This document shows positions 14,804 to 15,734 of a DNA stretch of 15,734 nt, piece after piece. The DNA is from an uncultured Bacillota bacterium. GTDB lineage: Bacteria; Bacillota; Clostridia; Caldicoprobacterales; UBA3941. The position numbers were made by a program, and so were the translations under genes. Position 1 is the first letter of the stretch. Each line of letters opens with the position of its first letter. The notes beneath the pieces are model-generated. The model was not told the DNA's origin, did not search any database, and saw only the letters and a program-made list of their open reading frames with translations. The stretch covers positions 1 to 15,734 of the forward strand of contig CALGOY010000077.1 in NCBI GenBank assembly GCA_937960725.1. The letters are read 5' to 3'.

Positions 14804-15734
14804 GTGAAACGAAAGATTACGATTGTAGGATTAGGGCCAGGCAGCGAAGATGAGCTTACATTAGGCGCTTTGAAGGCTTTAAAGCAGGAGGATGCCACTA
14901 TCATTTTGAGGACGGATAAACATGGGTTAGCGCCTTTTTTAAAGGATCAGGGGATAGCTTATTCAACGATGGACGATCTATATGAGCAGTATGATAACTT
15001 CGATGATATGTACAAAGCTATGGTCAAGCGCATTGTTGACGCTGCAGAGCATGGAGATGTTATCCTGGCTGTACCAGGGCATCCGATGGTAGGGGAGAGG
15101 CTCGTTCTAGAGCTGATAACAGAATTGGATCCTAAAATATATGACATTACCATAGTTCCCGGGATAAGCAGGATTGGAGCTGTCACCGCCTTGCTGCAAA
15201 AGACGGACGTTCGAGGAATGAATATAATGACAGCTCCGGAGATGGAGGGAATGTATTTAGATCCCAGGATGACTACAGTTATATTAAATGTATATAACCC
15301 TATAATAGCTTCAGAAGTTAAGTTGAAGCTTCTCCGCTCTTATCCGGCGGAGCTTGAAATATATATAGTTCATCAGGCTGAGGCTGGGAAATTAAACTAC
15401 AGCAAGGTGTTGCTTTATGAGCTAGATAGGGTGGGAAGTTTCGACCATACCACTTGCATATACATACCTCCAGTAGAGATGAAAGAATTAGAAAGCTATG
15501 ATTTTTTTCATTTATTGGAAATAATGAGCAAACTAAGATCCCCTGAGGGCTGTCCTTGGGATAGAGAACAGACCCATAAATCCCTTAGGCAGAATTTAAT
15601 TGAAGAAGCTTACGAGTTATTAGAAGCTATAGATTTAGAAGATCCAGACAAGATAATAGAAGAGTTAGGGGATGTGCTTCTTCAGGTAGTATTTCATTCC
15701 CAGATTGCTAAAGAGCGTGGAGAATTTGATATTA
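14804..15734 (+). CDS. mazG: YabN-type tetrapyrrole methylase-like / MazG nucleotide pyrophosphohydrolase (partial, runs off right edge)
   Basis: 310 codons from a GTG at 14804 to the window end, no stop. The N-terminal about 235 residues form a SAM-dependent tetrapyrrole methylase fold: ITIVGLGPG at 5-13, [14 protein letters not shown] near 85-98, [10 protein letters not shown] near 117-126. From about 237 ([25 protein letters not shown]) a MazG domain begins. The metal-binding ExxE...ExxD pattern is visible at Glu268/Glu271 and Glu287/Asp290. MazG hydrolyses (d)NTPs to NMP and pyrophosphate, clearing non-canonical or excess nucleotides. The methylase-like half has no settled function. The fusion is the normal Firmicutes YabN form. 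An AGGAGG ribosome site at the spoVB stop codon precedes the start by about 9 bases. Only the N-terminal part of the MazG domain is inside the window. Confidence 0.95.
   Translation, partial: MKRKITIVGLGPGSEDELTLGALKALKQEDATIILRTDKHGLAPFLKDQGIAYSTMDDLYEQYDNFDDMYKAMVKRIVDAAEHGDVILAVPGHPMVGERLVLELITELDPKIYDITIVPGISRIGAVTALLQKTDVRGMNIMTAPEMEGMYLDPRMTTVILNVYNPIIASEVKLKLLRSYPAELEIYIVHQAEAGKLNYSKVLLYELDRVGSFDHTTCIYIPPVEMKELESYDFFHLLEIMSKLRSPEGCPWDREQTHKSLRQNLIEEAYELLEAIDLEDPDKIIEELGDVLLQVVFHSQIAKERGEFDI

Noticed and set aside
1..15734. CRISPR arrays, tRNA or rRNA genes, insertion sequences, or a known riboswitch.
   Set aside because: I saw no regularly spaced repeats, cloverleaf sequences, transposase motifs or conserved riboswitch cores on either strand.

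Overview
The window reads as a chromosomal segment of an endospore-forming, low-to-mid GC Firmicute of the Clostridia type. The gene order purR - spoVG - glmU - prs - pth - mfd - prsA-like - spoVT - spoVB - mazG/yabN is the conserved Bacillus/Clostridia sporulation and housekeeping cluster. It lacks the Bacillus-side extras yabJ, ctc and fin, and it has the peptidyl-prolyl isomerase-like lipoprotein between mfd and spoVT. Shine-Dalgarno sites are strong and some starts are GTG. The species cannot be named from the sequence alone.

Layout. 1-610 (minus) is the N-terminal part of a TtcA-family tRNA thiolation ATPase running off the left edge. 611-872 is a divergent AT-rich control region with a PurBox-like site. 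873-1703 is purR. 1704-1806 holds what looks like a canonical sigma-H promoter for spoVG (1807-2070), which ends in a very strong terminator. 2214-8728 carries glmU, prs, pth and mfd, closely spaced except for a 150-bp gap before mfd. 8771-9949 is a PrsA-type lipoprotein and 10074-10631 is spoVT, with a possible forespore promoter in front. A bidirectional terminator (10654-10690) separates spoVT from a convergent minus-strand gene (10689-12812), which looks like an insertion into the conserved order. A divergent region with a perfect 17-bp tandem repeat follows, then the SpoVB-like flippase (13047-14789) and the YabN/MazG protein (14804 to the right edge).

How the genes work together. PurR and Prs link purine control with PRPP, which is both the PurR ligand and the Prs product. 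GlmU and the flippase serve cell-wall or spore-wall precursor supply. Pth, Mfd and MazG do translation, transcription-repair and nucleotide-pool housekeeping. SpoVG and SpoVT act early and late in sporulation.

Two points stand out. First, the GlmU uridylyltransferase half has lost its nucleotide-binding signature loop, while the acetyltransferase half is intact. Second, the minus-strand gene at 10689-12812 is a 707-residue cytosolic fusion of a LacI-type effector domain, lacking its helix-turn-helix, to a complete ABC-type solute-binding domain, lacking a signal peptide. There is no transporter gene beside it.
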